Assembly: GCA_022786605.1 (NCBI GenBank)
Contig: JALFWW010000019.1
Span: 78,779 to 142,778, forward strand
Length of the DNA: 64,000 nucleotides
Direction: 5' to 3'
DNA from: Clostridia bacterium
Lineage (GTDB): Bacteria; Bacillota; Clostridia; Lachnospirales; Anaerotignaceae
Below the pieces are notes generated by a model. The model was not told the DNA's origin, did no database searches, and was given only the letters and a program-made list of their open reading frames with translations. Below are positions 54,250 through 62,578 of this stretch, one piece after another. Position numbers and translations under genes: made by a program. The number at the start of each line of letters is the position of its first letter. The first letter of the stretch is position 1.

Positions 54250-56229
54250 TTACAGCAGGCTGCCGATGGACATGAACAGAGGTGCGAATACCAGAGATAC
54301 AACTGTCATCAGCTTGATCAGGATGTTGATGGAAGGACCGGAAGTATCTTTGAAGGGGTCACCTACGGTGTCACCAACAACGGCTGCTTTATGAGCTTCG
54401 CTGCCTTTGCCGCCATGGTTGCCTTCTTCGATGTACTTCTTCGCATTGTCCCAAGCGCCGCCGGCGTTGGACATGAAGATCGCCATCAGAACACCTGTTA
54501 CCAGAGAGCCAGCCAGCAGACCGCCCAGAGCGGAAGTACCCAGCAGGATACCTACAACCAGAGGAGCTGCTACTGCCATGATACCGGGAACCAGCATTTC
54601 TTTCAGAGCTGCTGTGGTAGAGATTTCTACGCATTTTTTGTAGTCAGGTTTTGCAGTACCTTCCATGATGCCAGGGATGCTGCGGAACTGACGTCTTACT
54701 TCTTCGATCATCTGGAACGCTGCTTTACCTACAGACTGCATGGTGAATGCGGAGAACAGGAAAGGCAGCATACCGCCGATGAGCATACCAATGATAACTC
54801 TGGGTTCCAGAATGGAGATTTCTGTCAGTTTTACAGCTTCTGCGTAAGATACGAACAGAGCCAGTGCTGTCAGGGCAGCGGAACCGATGGCGAAACCTTT
54901 ACCCATAGCTGCTGTTGTGTTACCAACGGCGTCCAGTTTATCTGTGATGTTACGAACGGAGTGATCCAGACCACTCATTTCAGCGATACCGCCGGCGTTG
55001 TCGGCGATGGGGCCGTATGCGTCAACGGCTACAGTGATACCTGTTGTGGACAGCATACCTACAGCTGCCAGAGCAATGCCGTACAGACCGCATACTGCGT
55101 AAGCCACGAAAATACCTACACAGATCAGCACGATAGGGATAGCTGTGGATTCCATACCAACAGCCAGACCGCTGATGATGGTAGTTGCGGGACCTGTTTC
55201 AGACTGGTCCGCGATTTTCTTAACGGATTTGTAATCACCGGAAGTATAAACTTCTGTGATGATACCGATGATCAGACCAACGATCAGACCAGCGATGATA
55301 GCGATGGCAGCGTTCATGTTGCCAAAGAATACCCAGCTCAGAGCCAGAGATGCGATGATCACCAGCACTGCGGAGGAGTAAGAACCCGCTTTCAGGGCTT
55401 TATGCGGATTGGAGTTTTCGTCGCCTTTTACAAAGAATGTACCGATGATGGAAGCCAGAATACCTACAGCTGCCAGAACCAGAGGGAATACAGCGCCTTC
55501 TACAGAGTAGTAAACGAGACCCAGTGTGATGGCAGAGATGATGGAACCAACATAGGATTCGAACAGGTCGGCACCCATACCAGCAACGTCACCTACGTTG
55601 TCACCTACGTTATCGGCGATAACGGCAGGGTTACGAGGGTCGTCTTCAGGGATACCTGCTTCTACTTTACCTACCAGGTCAGCGCCTACGTCAGCAGCTT
55701 TTGTATAGATACCGCCGCCCACACGACCAAACAGCGCGATGGAGGAAGCACCCAGACCAAAACCGAAGAGAATGTTGGCGTCTTTTGTGATCACATACAC
55801 CAGACCAACACCCAACAGACCCAGACCTACTACGGACATACCCATAACCGCGCCGCCGCTGAAAGCGATGGACAGGGCTCTGTTCATGCCGCCAACTCTC
55901 GCTGCGTTCGCAGTTCTTACGTTTGCCTTGGTTGCCACATTCATGCCAAAGTAACCAGCCAGTGTGGAGAAAACCGCGCCGATGAGGAAACATACAGCGG
56001 TCTTCCAGTCTACACCGAAGCCGATCAATACAAACAGTACAGCCGCGAAAATAACCAGAATCTTATATTCTGCTTTCAGGAAAGCGTTTGCGCCTTCACG
56101 AATGGCAGTAGAGATTTCATGCATACGGTCTGTACCTTCTTCCTCTCTGCCTACCTTAGAAGCCAGGACAAAGGCAAAGAGCAGCGCAACGATGCCCAGC
56201 ACCGGCGCCAAATACATCAAATTTTCCAT
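54250..56229 (-). CDS. hppA: Membrane-bound ion-pumping pyrophosphatase
   Basis: The 659-residue protein has about 16 membrane helices. Substrate motifs are visible: [50 protein letters not shown] and a C-terminal [27 protein letters not shown] has Ala at the position that marks potassium-dependent enzymes. It uses pyrophosphate hydrolysis to pump protons or sodium; which ion cannot be decided by eye. A long leader precedes it. Confidence 0.97.
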   Translation of the reverse strand: MENLMYLAPVLGIVALLFAFVLASKVGREEEGTDRMHEISTAIREGANAFLKAEYKILVIFAAVLFVLIGFGVDWKTAVCFLIGAVFSTLAGYFGMNVATKANVRTANAARVGGMNRALSIAFSGGAVMGMSVVGLGLLGVGLVYVITKDANILFGFGLGASSIALFGRVGGGIYTKAADVGADLVGKVEAGIPEDDPRNPAVIADNVGDNVGDVAGMGADLFESYVGSIISAITLGLVYYSVEGAVFPLVLAAVGILASIIGTFFVKGDENSNPHKALKAGSYSSAVLVIIASLALSWVFFGNMNAAIAIIAGLIVGLIIGIITEVYTSGDYKSVKKIADQSETGPATTIISGLAVGMESTAIPIVLICVGIFVAYAVCGLYGIALAAVGMLSTTGITVAVDAYGPIADNAGGIAEMSGLDHSVRNITDKLDAVGNTTAAMGKGFAIGSAALTALALFVSYAEAVKLTEISILEPRVIIGMLIGGMLPFLFSAFTMQSVGKAAFQMIEEVRRQFRSIPGIMEGTAKPDYKKCVEISTTAALKEMLVPGIMAVAAPLVVGILLGTSALGGLLAGSLVTGVLMAIFMSNAGGAWDNAKKYIEEGNHGGKGSEAHKAAVVGDTVGDPFKDTSGPSINILIKLMTVVSLVFAPLFMSIGSLL

Positions 56230-56451
56230 AATAATCCCCCTGTTTCATAATTTTGGTGATAATACAGATAATCAGAATATGATTGCTGTTTTTTTGCAGA
56301 ACAAAAAACCAACAGGCTGTCTTTTTCTGGAGAAAAAACAAATACACCCCCTGCGCCGCACCGCAAAAAGCCCTGTTTTTCTGCTTTGGCGCCGGTAGCG
56401 TGTATTTTGTATATTCCCAAAATGAGATAGCCATATTCCGTCCCACTTCAT
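56230..56451 (-). promoter_or_regulatory. Long, possibly structured hppA leader
   Basis: The mRNA leader is about 220 nt. It can form ACAAAATACAC/GTGTATTTGT (one bulge) enclosing GCGCC... GGCGC and GCAGAAAAA/TTTTTGC hairpins (about 56330-56410). I do not recognise a known riboswitch. The stretch 56486-56654 shows nothing else. Confidence 0.4.
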
Positions 56452-56480
56452 AGTATATACGAAACTGCTCCAAGAAACAA
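56452..56480 (-). promoter_or_regulatory. hppA promoter
   Basis: TTGTTT and TATACT on the minus strand are separated by 17 bp, about 220 bp upstream of the hppA start. Confidence 0.6.
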
Positions 56481-56654
56481 GAGTTTCCCCCTACCTGCCT
56501 GCACTAAATTTCACAAAGATTTTTGGTATCTTTCTACAAAACCGACCTCATTTCCGCAGAAAGTTTTTTTCGATTGTCAAACAAATCTGTTTTTTCCACA
56601 GGGAATATCCGCCGTTTTCTCCTGCCTCACTGTTCCTTTTTTCACAATCTTCAC

Positions 56655-56685
56655 CAAAAAAAGACCTGCGGGAAAATGCCGCAGG
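56655..56685 (-). terminator. Terminator of the AEC transporter gene
   Basis: A perfect 7-bp GC-rich stem (CCTGCGG/CCGCAGG) with a 7-nt loop is followed by TCTTTTTTTGG on the minus strand, 14 bp after the stop codon. Confidence 0.9.
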
Positions 56686-56698
56686 GAAAAAATTTCTT

Positions 56699-57634
56699 TT
56701 ATGCAGGTATACACAAAAACTGTGCCACCAGTGGCAATGTGATGACAGAAAAAATGGTGGAAACAAAAACGTATTCCGATGCCCGTTTTTCATCATTGCC
56801 GTAGATTTCCGCAAAGGAAGGCAGGGCTGCCGCCGCGGGAGTGCCCATGAGCACCACCAGCACACTCAGGGCGATACCATCCAAAAACAGGCCTGCCACC
56901 GCTTTTGTGAACAAAGGCATGATAATCAGTGTCACAAAACTGAACACATACACCTTTTTGTCTTTGAATATTTCTTTGATGTTCGCCACCGCCAACAACG
57001 AACCGATATAGATCATGGACAGACAGACCGTTGTGTTGGCAGAGAACTGCAATGCGTCATAAATAGGTGTCGGCAGAGAAATGGAATTCACAAAACAGAA
57101 CACGCCAATGACTGCCGAAATACAGATCAGGTTCAAAAACGCTTCCTTCAGCATTTTGCCTGCGGATTTTCGTCTGTCACTGCCAATGGCAAAGAGCACA
57201 GAGCAGACTGTGAACAGAAATACATTACAGGTAAACATGACCGCCACACAGAAAATCAGCCCATCCTCGCCGTACATTGCCATGATGAGGGGCTGTCCCA
57301 TGAATATGACGTTGCTGTAAACCCCGCCGCCGGAGAAGAGCCCCAGCTCTGGAAACTGCATTTTCATGGCTTTCCCAATGAGAAAGAACAGGAAAGCCCC
57401 CAGAGAGCACATCAAAAATGTGCCGCCGCAGGTCTTTAAAAATCCTATCAAAATCTCATGGGAAAAGGGTCTTTGCATCAAAACGATCATATTGGCAGGC
57501 ACTGCCACACGCGTCAGCACGATGGAAAGCCCTTTCGCGTTTTTCTCTGTCAAAAAATTCTTTTTATTCAAAATCACACCGACCACCATCAAAATGACCA
57601 TGGTCAGCAACTGGTATATTACCGGTATCGCCAC
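56699..57634 (-). CDS. AEC-family (auxin efflux carrier-like) transporter
   Basis: The 311-residue protein has about ten membrane helices with the AEC pattern (ILNKKNFLTEKNAKGLSIVLTRVAVPANMIVLM near the start, GSLLAVANIKEIFKDKKVY in the second half). Bacterial members are often malate, malonate or other organic-anion carriers; the substrate is unknown. It starts with GTG after GGGGA and stands alone. Confidence 0.9.
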   Translation of the reverse strand: MAIPVIYQLLTMVILMVVGVILNKKNFLTEKNAKGLSIVLTRVAVPANMIVLMQRPFSHEILIGFLKTCGGTFLMCSLGAFLFFLIGKAMKMQFPELGLFSGGGVYSNVIFMGQPLIMAMYGEDGLIFCVAVMFTCNVFLFTVCSVLFAIGSDRRKSAGKMLKEAFLNLICISAVIGVFCFVNSISLPTPIYDALQFSANTTVCLSMIYIGSLLAVANIKEIFKDKKVYVFSFVTLIIMPLFTKAVAGLFLDGIALSVLVVLMGTPAAAALPSFAEIYGNDEKRASEYVFVSTIFSVITLPLVAQFLCIPA

Positions 57635-57734
57635 TTATGTCCCCTTCTTCCTCTCAACTTTCTTCTTCTGTGTCATTCATACCGTATATATTTTAGCACC
57701 ATTTGCAAAATATGGAACCTCTTTCTCAAAGAAA

Positions 57735-58292
57735 TCATTCATTGAGAAATTGAAAACCGACATTGATTTTGCCCAGCGCCCATAGCGTCAATTTTGCCAT
57801 GACAAAACCGATGATGCCGCCTGCCAGCACATCTGTAGGGAAATGGACGCCCAGATACAAGCGGGAAACACCCATAAGCACCGCGAACATATAGGCGGCA
57901 ATCCCCCATTTCCGATTCATGGCATAAATGGCTGTTGCCGCCGCAAAAGACGCGGACGTATGCCCCGAAGGGAATGAAAAATCCGCCAAAGGCGGCACCA
58001 GAATGGAAAATCCCAACAGGTCATAAGGTCGTATTCTACCCACCATAGGCTTTAAAATCACATTGCACACCAAAGCTGTGGTGCCCAGGCATAACAGCAG
58101 CGCCAGACCATATCGGGCAAATTGCCTGTTTTTGATGCCCCACAGGAGCAGCAAAATCCCCAGCAGTATCCAAAACCAGCCAGCGTTGCCCAGTTTTGAA
58201 ACAAACATCATGGGTCCATTGAGCCATTGCCGCACCGCATGCTCCTGTACCCACCATACGATCTGCTCGTCTAAATGTTGTATCATTTCCAA
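57735..58292 (-). CDS. PAP2-family membrane phosphatase
   Basis: The 185-residue protein has about five membrane helices and the three-part phosphatase signature: KPMVGRIRP, PSGHTSASFA and SRLYLGVHFPTDVLAG. Likely substrates are lipid phosphates such as undecaprenyl pyrophosphate or phosphatidylglycerophosphate. A TTG start at 58292 has GGAGGT 6 nt upstream. It follows mntP by about 20 bp. Confidence 0.93.
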   Translation of the reverse strand: MEMIQHLDEQIVWWVQEHAVRQWLNGPMMFVSKLGNAGWFWILLGILLLLWGIKNRQFARYGLALLLCLGTTALVCNVILKPMVGRIRPYDLLGFSILVPPLADFSFPSGHTSASFAAATAIYAMNRKWGIAAYMFAVLMGVSRLYLGVHFPTDVLAGGIIGFVMAKLTLWALGKINVGFQFLNE

Positions 58293-58310
58293 AGGCTTAC
58301 CTCCTTTTGA

Positions 58311-58877
58311 TCAGCCCCCCAGAAAAATATGCTCTATCAGTATTTTCACGCCGATGAGAATCAGCACGGCGCCGCCGGCAAACTCCGCCTTTGCCTGCAA
58401 AAAGTTCCCCAAACCTTTGCCCAGCATGCCGCCGCAAAAAGAGATCACAAAAGACACCACACCGATGATGCCGGCAGCCCACCAGATATTCACATCCAAA
58501 ATGGCGAAACTAATGCCCACCGCCAGAGCGTCAATGCTGGTAGCCACTGCCTGCAAAAGCAGAACCTTTGCCGTCAAAGTGGACTGACCGCTTTCTTCCT
58601 CGTCATCACTAAAACTTTCCCGGATCATGTTTCCGCCAATGACTGCCAGCAGCACAAAGGCGATCCAATGATCTACCGATTCGATATATGTTTTGACGCT
58701 GCTGCCCAAAAACCAGCCAATGACAGGCATCAGAAACTGAAATCCCCCGAAATACAGCCCCTGCATGGCAGCCTCTTTTTTGCCGAAACCCTTAACGGAA
58801 ACGCCGTTGGAAATGGAAACGGCAAAAGCATCCATGGCTAAGCTCACCGCGATCAAAAATATGGTTACAAATTCCAA
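58311..58877 (-). CDS. mntP: MntP-like manganese efflux pump
   Basis: The 188-residue, six-helix protein carries two DAFAVS/DALAVG repeats (SLAMDAFAVSISNGV near residue 12, ATSIDALAVGISFAI near residue 110), the hallmark of MntP/YebN. It should export Mn(II). I looked for a yybP-ykoY manganese riboswitch upstream and do not see one. The start is a TTG with AGGAGGAG. Confidence 0.9.
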   Translation of the reverse strand: MEFVTIFLIAVSLAMDAFAVSISNGVSVKGFGKKEAAMQGLYFGGFQFLMPVIGWFLGSSVKTYIESVDHWIAFVLLAVIGGNMIRESFSDDEEESGQSTLTAKVLLLQAVATSIDALAVGISFAILDVNIWWAAGIIGVVSFVISFCGGMLGKGLGNFLQAKAEFAGGAVLILIGVKILIEHIFLGG

Positions 58878-59036
58878 ATAAACTCCTCCTGTTCCTTCTC
58901 GTCCCCTCTATCAGTATAGTCCCATAACTTTTATACTATACCACGCAATGAGAAAAGGAGCAATGCAAAAACAAGTTTTTTCCCAGAAAAAAAAGAAGAC
59001 GGGGCATTTTTTCCCGCCTTCCGAAAACATCTTTTT

Positions 59037-59555
59037 TTATTTTGCGGATACATATTTATAAATCTTTGCCTTATAAAACGCATATCCTACAACAAGGAAA
59101 ATCACAATGCCGGCACCACCCTGGACCATATTTTCAGGAATGGAAGTCAGCGCCACAGTGAAGCTTTTCTGCAGGACAGCACCGCCGAAATAATATCCGA
59201 TGATCATCCATACAATACCTGCCACAGCCCCTGCCAGGTTTCGCAGACCGAAAAAGTGTTTTTCTTCCGGTGTATAGTGGGCGATTTTCCCCACAACAAA
59301 GCCCATAAGCCCTTTGATGATCAACGAAAAAGGCGCCCAATGGGCATATCCGCTAAGCAGATCAGCCAAAGCGGACCCAACGCCGCCAGCTACCATACCA
59401 TAACGCCAGCCAAAAAACACACTGATGAGCAGAATCATGCTGTCTCCTAAATGGATATAGCCATTTGTAGCAGATACAGGAACCTGCAGCACCATGGTAG
59501 AAACTGTAACCAAGGCGATCATCAGCCCTTTTAAACATATTTCCTTCGTCTTCAT
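59037..59555 (-). CDS. ECF transporter S component
   Basis: The 172-residue protein has about six membrane helices and the segment VSATNGYIHLGDSMILLISVFFG, typical of the HmpT/PdxU-like DUF1393 group of vitamin-binding S components. It would deliver a vitamin or precursor to a shared EcfAAT energy module encoded elsewhere. The vitamin is not certain. The ATG at 59555 fits GGGGG at 7 nt; the track start at 59561 is too close. Confidence 0.85.
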   Translation of the reverse strand: MKTKEICLKGLMIALVTVSTMVLQVPVSATNGYIHLGDSMILLISVFFGWRYGMVAGGVGSALADLLSGYAHWAPFSLIIKGLMGFVVGKIAHYTPEEKHFFGLRNLAGAVAGIVWMIIGYYFGGAVLQKSFTVALTSIPENMVQGGAGIVIFLVVGYAFYKAKIYKYVSAK

Positions 59556-59562
59556 ATTCATA

Positions 59563-59591
59563 CCCCCGTTTCACAACTTCCTTTGTGAAAC
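59563..59591 (-). promoter_or_regulatory. Hairpin abutting the ribosome binding site of the ECF gene
   Basis: GTTTCACAA and TTGTGAAAC form a perfect 9-bp stem with a 6-nt loop whose 3' end touches the GGGGG ribosome binding site. It could modulate translation. The leader upstream (59592-59700) does not match a riboswitch I know. Confidence 0.45.
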
Positions 59592-59786
59592 AGCATATCA
59601 TATTTTCTTTGCCGCTTCCATTGGCACCGCAACATCGTTTTAAATTGTACCCATACATTTTTTTGATGTCAGCCATTCTTTTGTGCCATAAATATAGGTA
59701 GAAATTCCATTAAAATTGATATTTTTTTGAAAAATCATTTCTCTGGTTTATCAATTCTTCCAAAAAGGAGAAAAACAAAAACTCCA

Positions 59787-59876
59787 TTAAGGGCATCTTC
59801 CTAAGAAAACAAAGAAAGCCGAAATCCTGATCATAACAAAAAATTCCAGCTTTCTTATTTTTACTGAGATTTTAGC
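59787..59876. repeat. Dispersed hairpin repeat, copy D (truncated)
   Basis: This copy has aagggcatcttcctaagaaaac, aaagaaagccgaaatcctgatcataac and ccagctttcttatttttactgagattt. It lacks the ttatgttttctt right end. The central hairpin is eroded compared with copy B. Confidence 0.7.
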
Positions 59877-59994
59877 ACAAAAAAGAAGCTAGATGTACAT
59901 ATCTTCTCATCACGCTGTGTATCAGACCACATTCGCCGTCTTATGTTTGTTTCTCTCCCCTTGAAACATCAGAATGGAACTTCCCTCAGCCTCC

Positions 59995-60422
59995 CTTTTA
60001 TATTCCCGCAGGACTCTCCTCTGCTGTGCCTTTCTCCCGGATTTCTCTCTCGCTTTTCTGTTTTTAGGCATAAAAAAATGGGAGTTACAGGGCTCAACTG
60101 CTTCCTGTGTCCTCTTGCACGTTCGTGCATGACTCTCTCCAGCTGGACCTTTCTCCCTTGTTTTGTTTCTTTCTGTTTTTGGACATAAAAAAATGGGAGT
60201 TACTGCGCTCAACCTTGTGTCCTCTTGCACGTTCGTGCATGACTCTCCACAGCTGGGTCTTTCTCCCGGTTTTCTCTCTCGCTTTTCTGTTTTTGGACAT
60301 AAAAAAATGGGAGTTACAGGGCTCAACTGCTTCCTGTGTCCTCTTGCACGTTCGTGCATGACTCTCTCCAGCTGGACCTTTCTCCCTTGTTTTGTTTCTT
60401 TCTGTTTTTGGACATAAAAAAA
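59995..60422 (-). repeat. Tandem array of tRNA-Val-like pseudo-tRNA units
   Basis: Three units of 115, 114 and 115 bp (60069-60183, 60184-60297, 60298-60412) are followed by the genuine tRNA-Val. The outer two are identical. Each unit, read on the minus strand, contains a 5' GGGAG and 3' CTCCCA that can pair as the acceptor stem, a CAGCTGG D-arm-like block, a TGCAC/GTGCA hairpin replacing the anticodon arm, a T-stem-like ACAGG/CCTGT in the outer units, and a TTTTTTT tail. A more decayed half unit lies at 59995-60068. The region 59880-59994 shows nothing else. ORFs here are by-products of the repeats. Confidence 0.8.
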
Positions 60423-60495
60423 TGGGAGTTACAGGGCTCGAACCTGTGACCCTCTGCTTGTAAGGCAGATGCTCTCCCAGCTGAGCTAAACTCCC
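60423..60495 (-). tRNA. tRNA-Val (TAC)
   Basis: Cloverleaf with acceptor GGGAGTT/AACTCCC, D arm TAGCTCAGCTGGGAGAGC, anticodon loop CTTACAA (TAC) and T arm ACAGGTTCGAGCCCTGT. CCA is not encoded. TTTTTTT follows directly. It is the parent of the tandem pseudo-tRNA units beyond. Confidence 0.96.
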
Positions 60496-60527
60496 ATGTT
60501 TTAACTATAAAATTTTCTCTCAAAACC

Positions 60528-60599
60528 TGACCCGTAAGGGAGTCGAACCCTTGATTCGACCGTGAGAGGGTCGCGTCTTGACCGCTTGACCAACGGGCC
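60528..60599 (-). tRNA. tRNA-Glu (CTC)
   Basis: The gene begins GGCCCGTTGGTCAAGCGG, has anticodon stem CGACC/GGTCG with loop CTCTCAC (CTC) and T arm AGGGTTCGACTCCCT, and ends ACGGGTCA. It lies between tRNA-Met and tRNA-Val in one transcript. Confidence 0.95.
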
Positions 60600-60610
60600 A
60601 AAGAAGAAAA

Positions 60611-60684
60611 TAGCGGAGGAGGGATTTGAACCCCCGACACTGCGGGTATGAACCGCATGCTCTAGCCAACTGAGCTACTCCGCC
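60611..60684 (-). tRNA. tRNA-Met (CAT), elongator type
   Basis: The gene begins GGCGGAGTAGCTCAGTTGG, has anticodon stem TGCGG/CCGCA with loop TTCATAC (CAT) and T arm GGGGGTTCAAATCCCTC. Position 1 can pair, unlike initiator tRNA. A lysidine-modified tRNA-Ile is a less likely alternative. Confidence 0.93.
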
Positions 60685-60700
60685 TCAAGTCGACTAGTTC

Positions 60701-60729
60701 ATTATATAAGCATATTGTCTGTTTGTCAA
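60701..60729 (-). promoter_or_regulatory. tRNA-Met-Glu-Val promoter
   Basis: Perfect TTGACA and TATAAT on the minus strand are separated by 17 bp, 16 bp before the tRNA-Met gene. Confidence 0.9.
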
Positions 60730-60766
60730 TACTTTTTTTCAGAAAATTGTCTCTTTCTGTAAACTT

Positions 60767-61060
60767 TTATTGATCCCGGTTGATATACAGGATTTCATTG
60801 CTTTTGACCAGCCCCAGTTTTTCTCTGGCAATCTGCTCAATATAGCTGTCACTGTTATAATAATCCTTTTTTGCCTGAATATCCAGTGTCCTTTGCTGTT
60901 CATCGGCGATCTGCTGCTGCACATCAGCCAGTTCCACTTTCAGCTGACGATATTCTCGATACTGCCAGTAAACCCCTGCCACAACGAAAACACAAAAAGC
61001 TACCAAAAAAAGATGGATCACAAATCCACCGGATTTTTTCTTTCTGGTTCTTTTCTTCAT
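60767..61060 (-). CDS. divIC: Septum formation initiator DivIC/FtsB
   Basis: The 97-residue protein has a basic N-terminus (MKKRTRKKK), one membrane helix (FVIHLFLVAFCVFVVAGVYW), a coiled coil (REYRQLKVELADVQQQIADEQQR) and the C-terminal motif YIEQIAREKLGLVKSNEILY. It acts with FtsL and DivIB in the divisome. It follows yabQ by 14 bp. Confidence 0.93.
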   Translation of the reverse strand: MKKRTRKKKSGGFVIHLFLVAFCVFVVAGVYWQYREYRQLKVELADVQQQIADEQQRTLDIQAKKDYYNSDSYIEQIAREKLGLVKSNEILYINRDQ

Positions 61061-61074
61061 GGCAGTCACCCTTC

Positions 61075-61581
61075 CTAAGGTTTTCGACGCAAAAAACGAA
61101 TATCCCGCCGCAATGTGTCTTTTTTTATTTTCACATATACTTTACATAATTGCAAGTGTTTTTTAGATTTTCCGCCGCAAAATCTGACGAAATTCCCCAC
61201 TGGTCTGCCAACGGCAAGATAGACTAGACGAAAGGGTGTCAAAATTATGGTCAACAACAGCATGACAAGCCTTCCTATGACTTTCAGCACCTTTTCTCCT
61301 GCCCCCATCACAAAGGGACTGGCAAGGGTTCCATAAAGCCCCATGCCGCCAAAAACAGCCACCAGCAGGAAAAAACGGACTTCCCCATGGTTTTCCCGGA
61401 GCAGCACCTCAAAGACCCCCAGCGCAACCGCTGCCCAATATAAGCCATCCTCTATCTGTACCGCCCAGATACCATGGGGCAATATCCGCCGTGCAAGACG
61501 TATGCCGTCATAGACCAGCCCCATACCGCCGCCCAACAGCAGGCAGCATAAAAACAAACTTCCCTGTCCCTGAATGTCCAC
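61075..61581 (-). CDS. yabQ: Spore cortex biosynthesis protein YabQ
   Basis: The 168-residue membrane protein has about four to five helices and the YabQ start GSLFLCCLLLGGGMGLVYDGIRLARRI. YabQ is made in the mother cell and is needed for cortex formation. The start is a GTG with GGAGG. It lies between yabP and divIC as in bacilli. Confidence 0.9.
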   Translation of the reverse strand: MDIQGQGSLFLCCLLLGGGMGLVYDGIRLARRILPHGIWAVQIEDGLYWAAVALGVFEVLLRENHGEVRFFLLVAVFGGMGLYGTLASPFVMGAGEKVLKVIGRLVMLLLTIILTPFRLVYLAVGRPVGNFVRFCGGKSKKHLQLCKVYVKIKKDTLRRDIRFLRRKP

Positions 61582-61595
61582 CTGCCTGCCTCCTT

Positions 61596-61880
61596 TCAGC
61601 GGAACAGCTTAGCAAAGAAAGATTGTTTGCCGCCGCCCATATTTTCCGCGTAAGTCAGGGCGTCCATGCGTCCTTCCACTGCCACTTCCCCTTCTTCCAG
61701 GTTCAGCCGCCCCACATGAAGCCCTTCTCCTTTGATGATGAGCAATCCACATGATGTGTCCACTGCCACGCCTTCCTCGTCAAAACGCAGTACGTCTGTC
61801 ACGCCGCCGATCTCGATCCGTTCCCGGTCTGTCATGCGAATGGTATGCTGCCGCAAATTCCGTTTTTCTTCCCCCAACAA
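61596..61880 (-). CDS. yabP: Sporulation protein YabP
   Basis: The 94-residue protein has the YabP core IEIGGVTDVLRFDEEGVAVDTSCGLLIIKGEGLHVGRLNLEEGEVAVEGRMDAL. It works in the mother cell with YabQ. It starts with TTG (61880 or 61877), with GGGGAGG 8 nt upstream. That ribosome binding site lies in the 3' arm of a terminator-like hairpin, an unusual arrangement. Confidence 0.9.
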   Translation of the reverse strand: MLGEEKRNLRQHTIRMTDRERIEIGGVTDVLRFDEEGVAVDTSCGLLIIKGEGLHVGRLNLEEGEVAVEGRMDALTYAENMGGGKQSFFAKLFR

Positions 61881-61920
61881 AAAAACCTCCCCATACTGTT
61901 TTTACAGTATATGAGAGGTT
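61879..61920 (-). promoter_or_regulatory. Terminator-like hairpin masking the yabP ribosome binding site, with sigma-E-like promoter
   Basis: On the minus strand AACCTC...GAGGTT and ATACTGT/ACAGTAT form a long hairpin followed by TTTTTTT, ending at the yabP start; GGGGAGG lies in its 3' arm. GAATAAT (just upstream, about 61927-61933) and CATATACT with a 14-bp gap resemble a sigma-E promoter whose transcript would begin inside the hairpin. Confidence 0.5.
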
Positions 61921-61928
61921 TTGGGACA

Positions 61929-62177
61929 TTATTCCACCGCCCGATACATGCCGGCGGCGTCTTCTTTTTTGGTGGATTCCTGCAAATTCAGCACTTCCAC
62001 CTTTGTCACGTTATTGCCGAACTGGATTTCGATGATATCACCGACCTTCACTTCCGCGCCAGCTTTCACCACTTTGCCGTTGAGGGACACACGTCCCGCG
62101 TCGCAGGCTTCGTTGGCTACGGTTCTGCGCTTGATGATACGGGATACCTTCAGGAATTTATCAATACGCATGTTCAT
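61929..62177 (-). CDS. rlbA: S4-domain RNA-binding protein RlbA/YabO
   Basis: The 82-residue protein is a single S4 domain (MRIDKFLKVSRIIKRRTVANEACDAGRVSLNGKVVKAGAEVKVGDIIEI) with a short tail. It is an Hsp15-like protein linked to ribosome handling. Its start overlaps the TfoX-domain gene stop (ATGA). Confidence 0.93.
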   Translation of the reverse strand: MNMRIDKFLKVSRIIKRRTVANEACDAGRVSLNGKVVKAGAEVKVGDIIEIQFGNNVTKVEVLNLQESTKKEDAAGMYRAVE

Positions 62178-62500
62178 TTCCCCTTTGCTGTTTTCTTTTT
62201 CTGCTCAGGCAGCTGCGGCTCCATCTGTACCAACAGATGCTGAAGAAAGCTTCTGTCATCCACTTCTTCCACCAGCAGCATTTCCTTTGCCCCGGGATAG
62301 GGCGCTTCCATAGGCGCATGGGGCAGAATTTCTCTGGCGGCAGAAACGGGCTTCACCAGCAGACGGTCGTCGCAGATATAAGCGGCAATCTTCCCCCTAT
62401 AATAGAGAATATATTCCCCCATCATCATACGATATGTGATCTCCTCCAAATCTGAAAGCTGATCCATTACAAACTGGAGATATCCTTTGCTGGAAGCCAT
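62174..62500 (-). CDS. TfoX N-terminal domain protein
   Basis: The 108-residue protein has the TfoX/Sxy N-terminal fold (MDQLSDLEEITYRMMMGEYILYYRGKIAAYICDDRLLVK). In proteobacteria TfoX controls competence; stand-alone domains in Firmicutes have no known role. It sits in the hup-rlbA-yabPQ cluster, which is not its usual place in bacilli. Confidence 0.88.
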   Translation of the reverse strand: MASSKGYLQFVMDQLSDLEEITYRMMMGEYILYYRGKIAAYICDDRLLVKPVSAAREILPHAPMEAPYPGAKEMLLVEEVDDRSFLQHLLVQMEPQLPEQKKKTAKGK

Positions 62501-62578
62501 TTTTCCGTCACCTCTTTTTTTCTTTCAAAAAAACGCTTTCTCAGGACGAGAAAGCGTTTCAAAAACAATCAAATCAAA

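Noticed and set aside
54391-56250. 619-residue plus-strand ORF
   Set aside because: Mirror frame of hppA; Thr/Cys/Gln-rich low-complexity translation without a start signal.
58878-59036. Possible yybP-ykoY manganese riboswitch upstream of mntP
   Set aside because: The interval is short and lacks the conserved GGGGAGUA-type core; only promoter-like TATA sequences are seen.
59922-60359. 145-residue minus-strand ORF with repeated NSHFF-like blocks
   Set aside because: It is a read-through of the tandem pseudo-tRNA units, not a protein repeat; it has no ribosome binding site and overlapping ORFs in other frames are equally long.
60323-60658. 111-residue minus-strand ORF
   Set aside because: It spans tRNA-Met, tRNA-Glu and tRNA-Val and is the familiar false ORF over tRNA genes.
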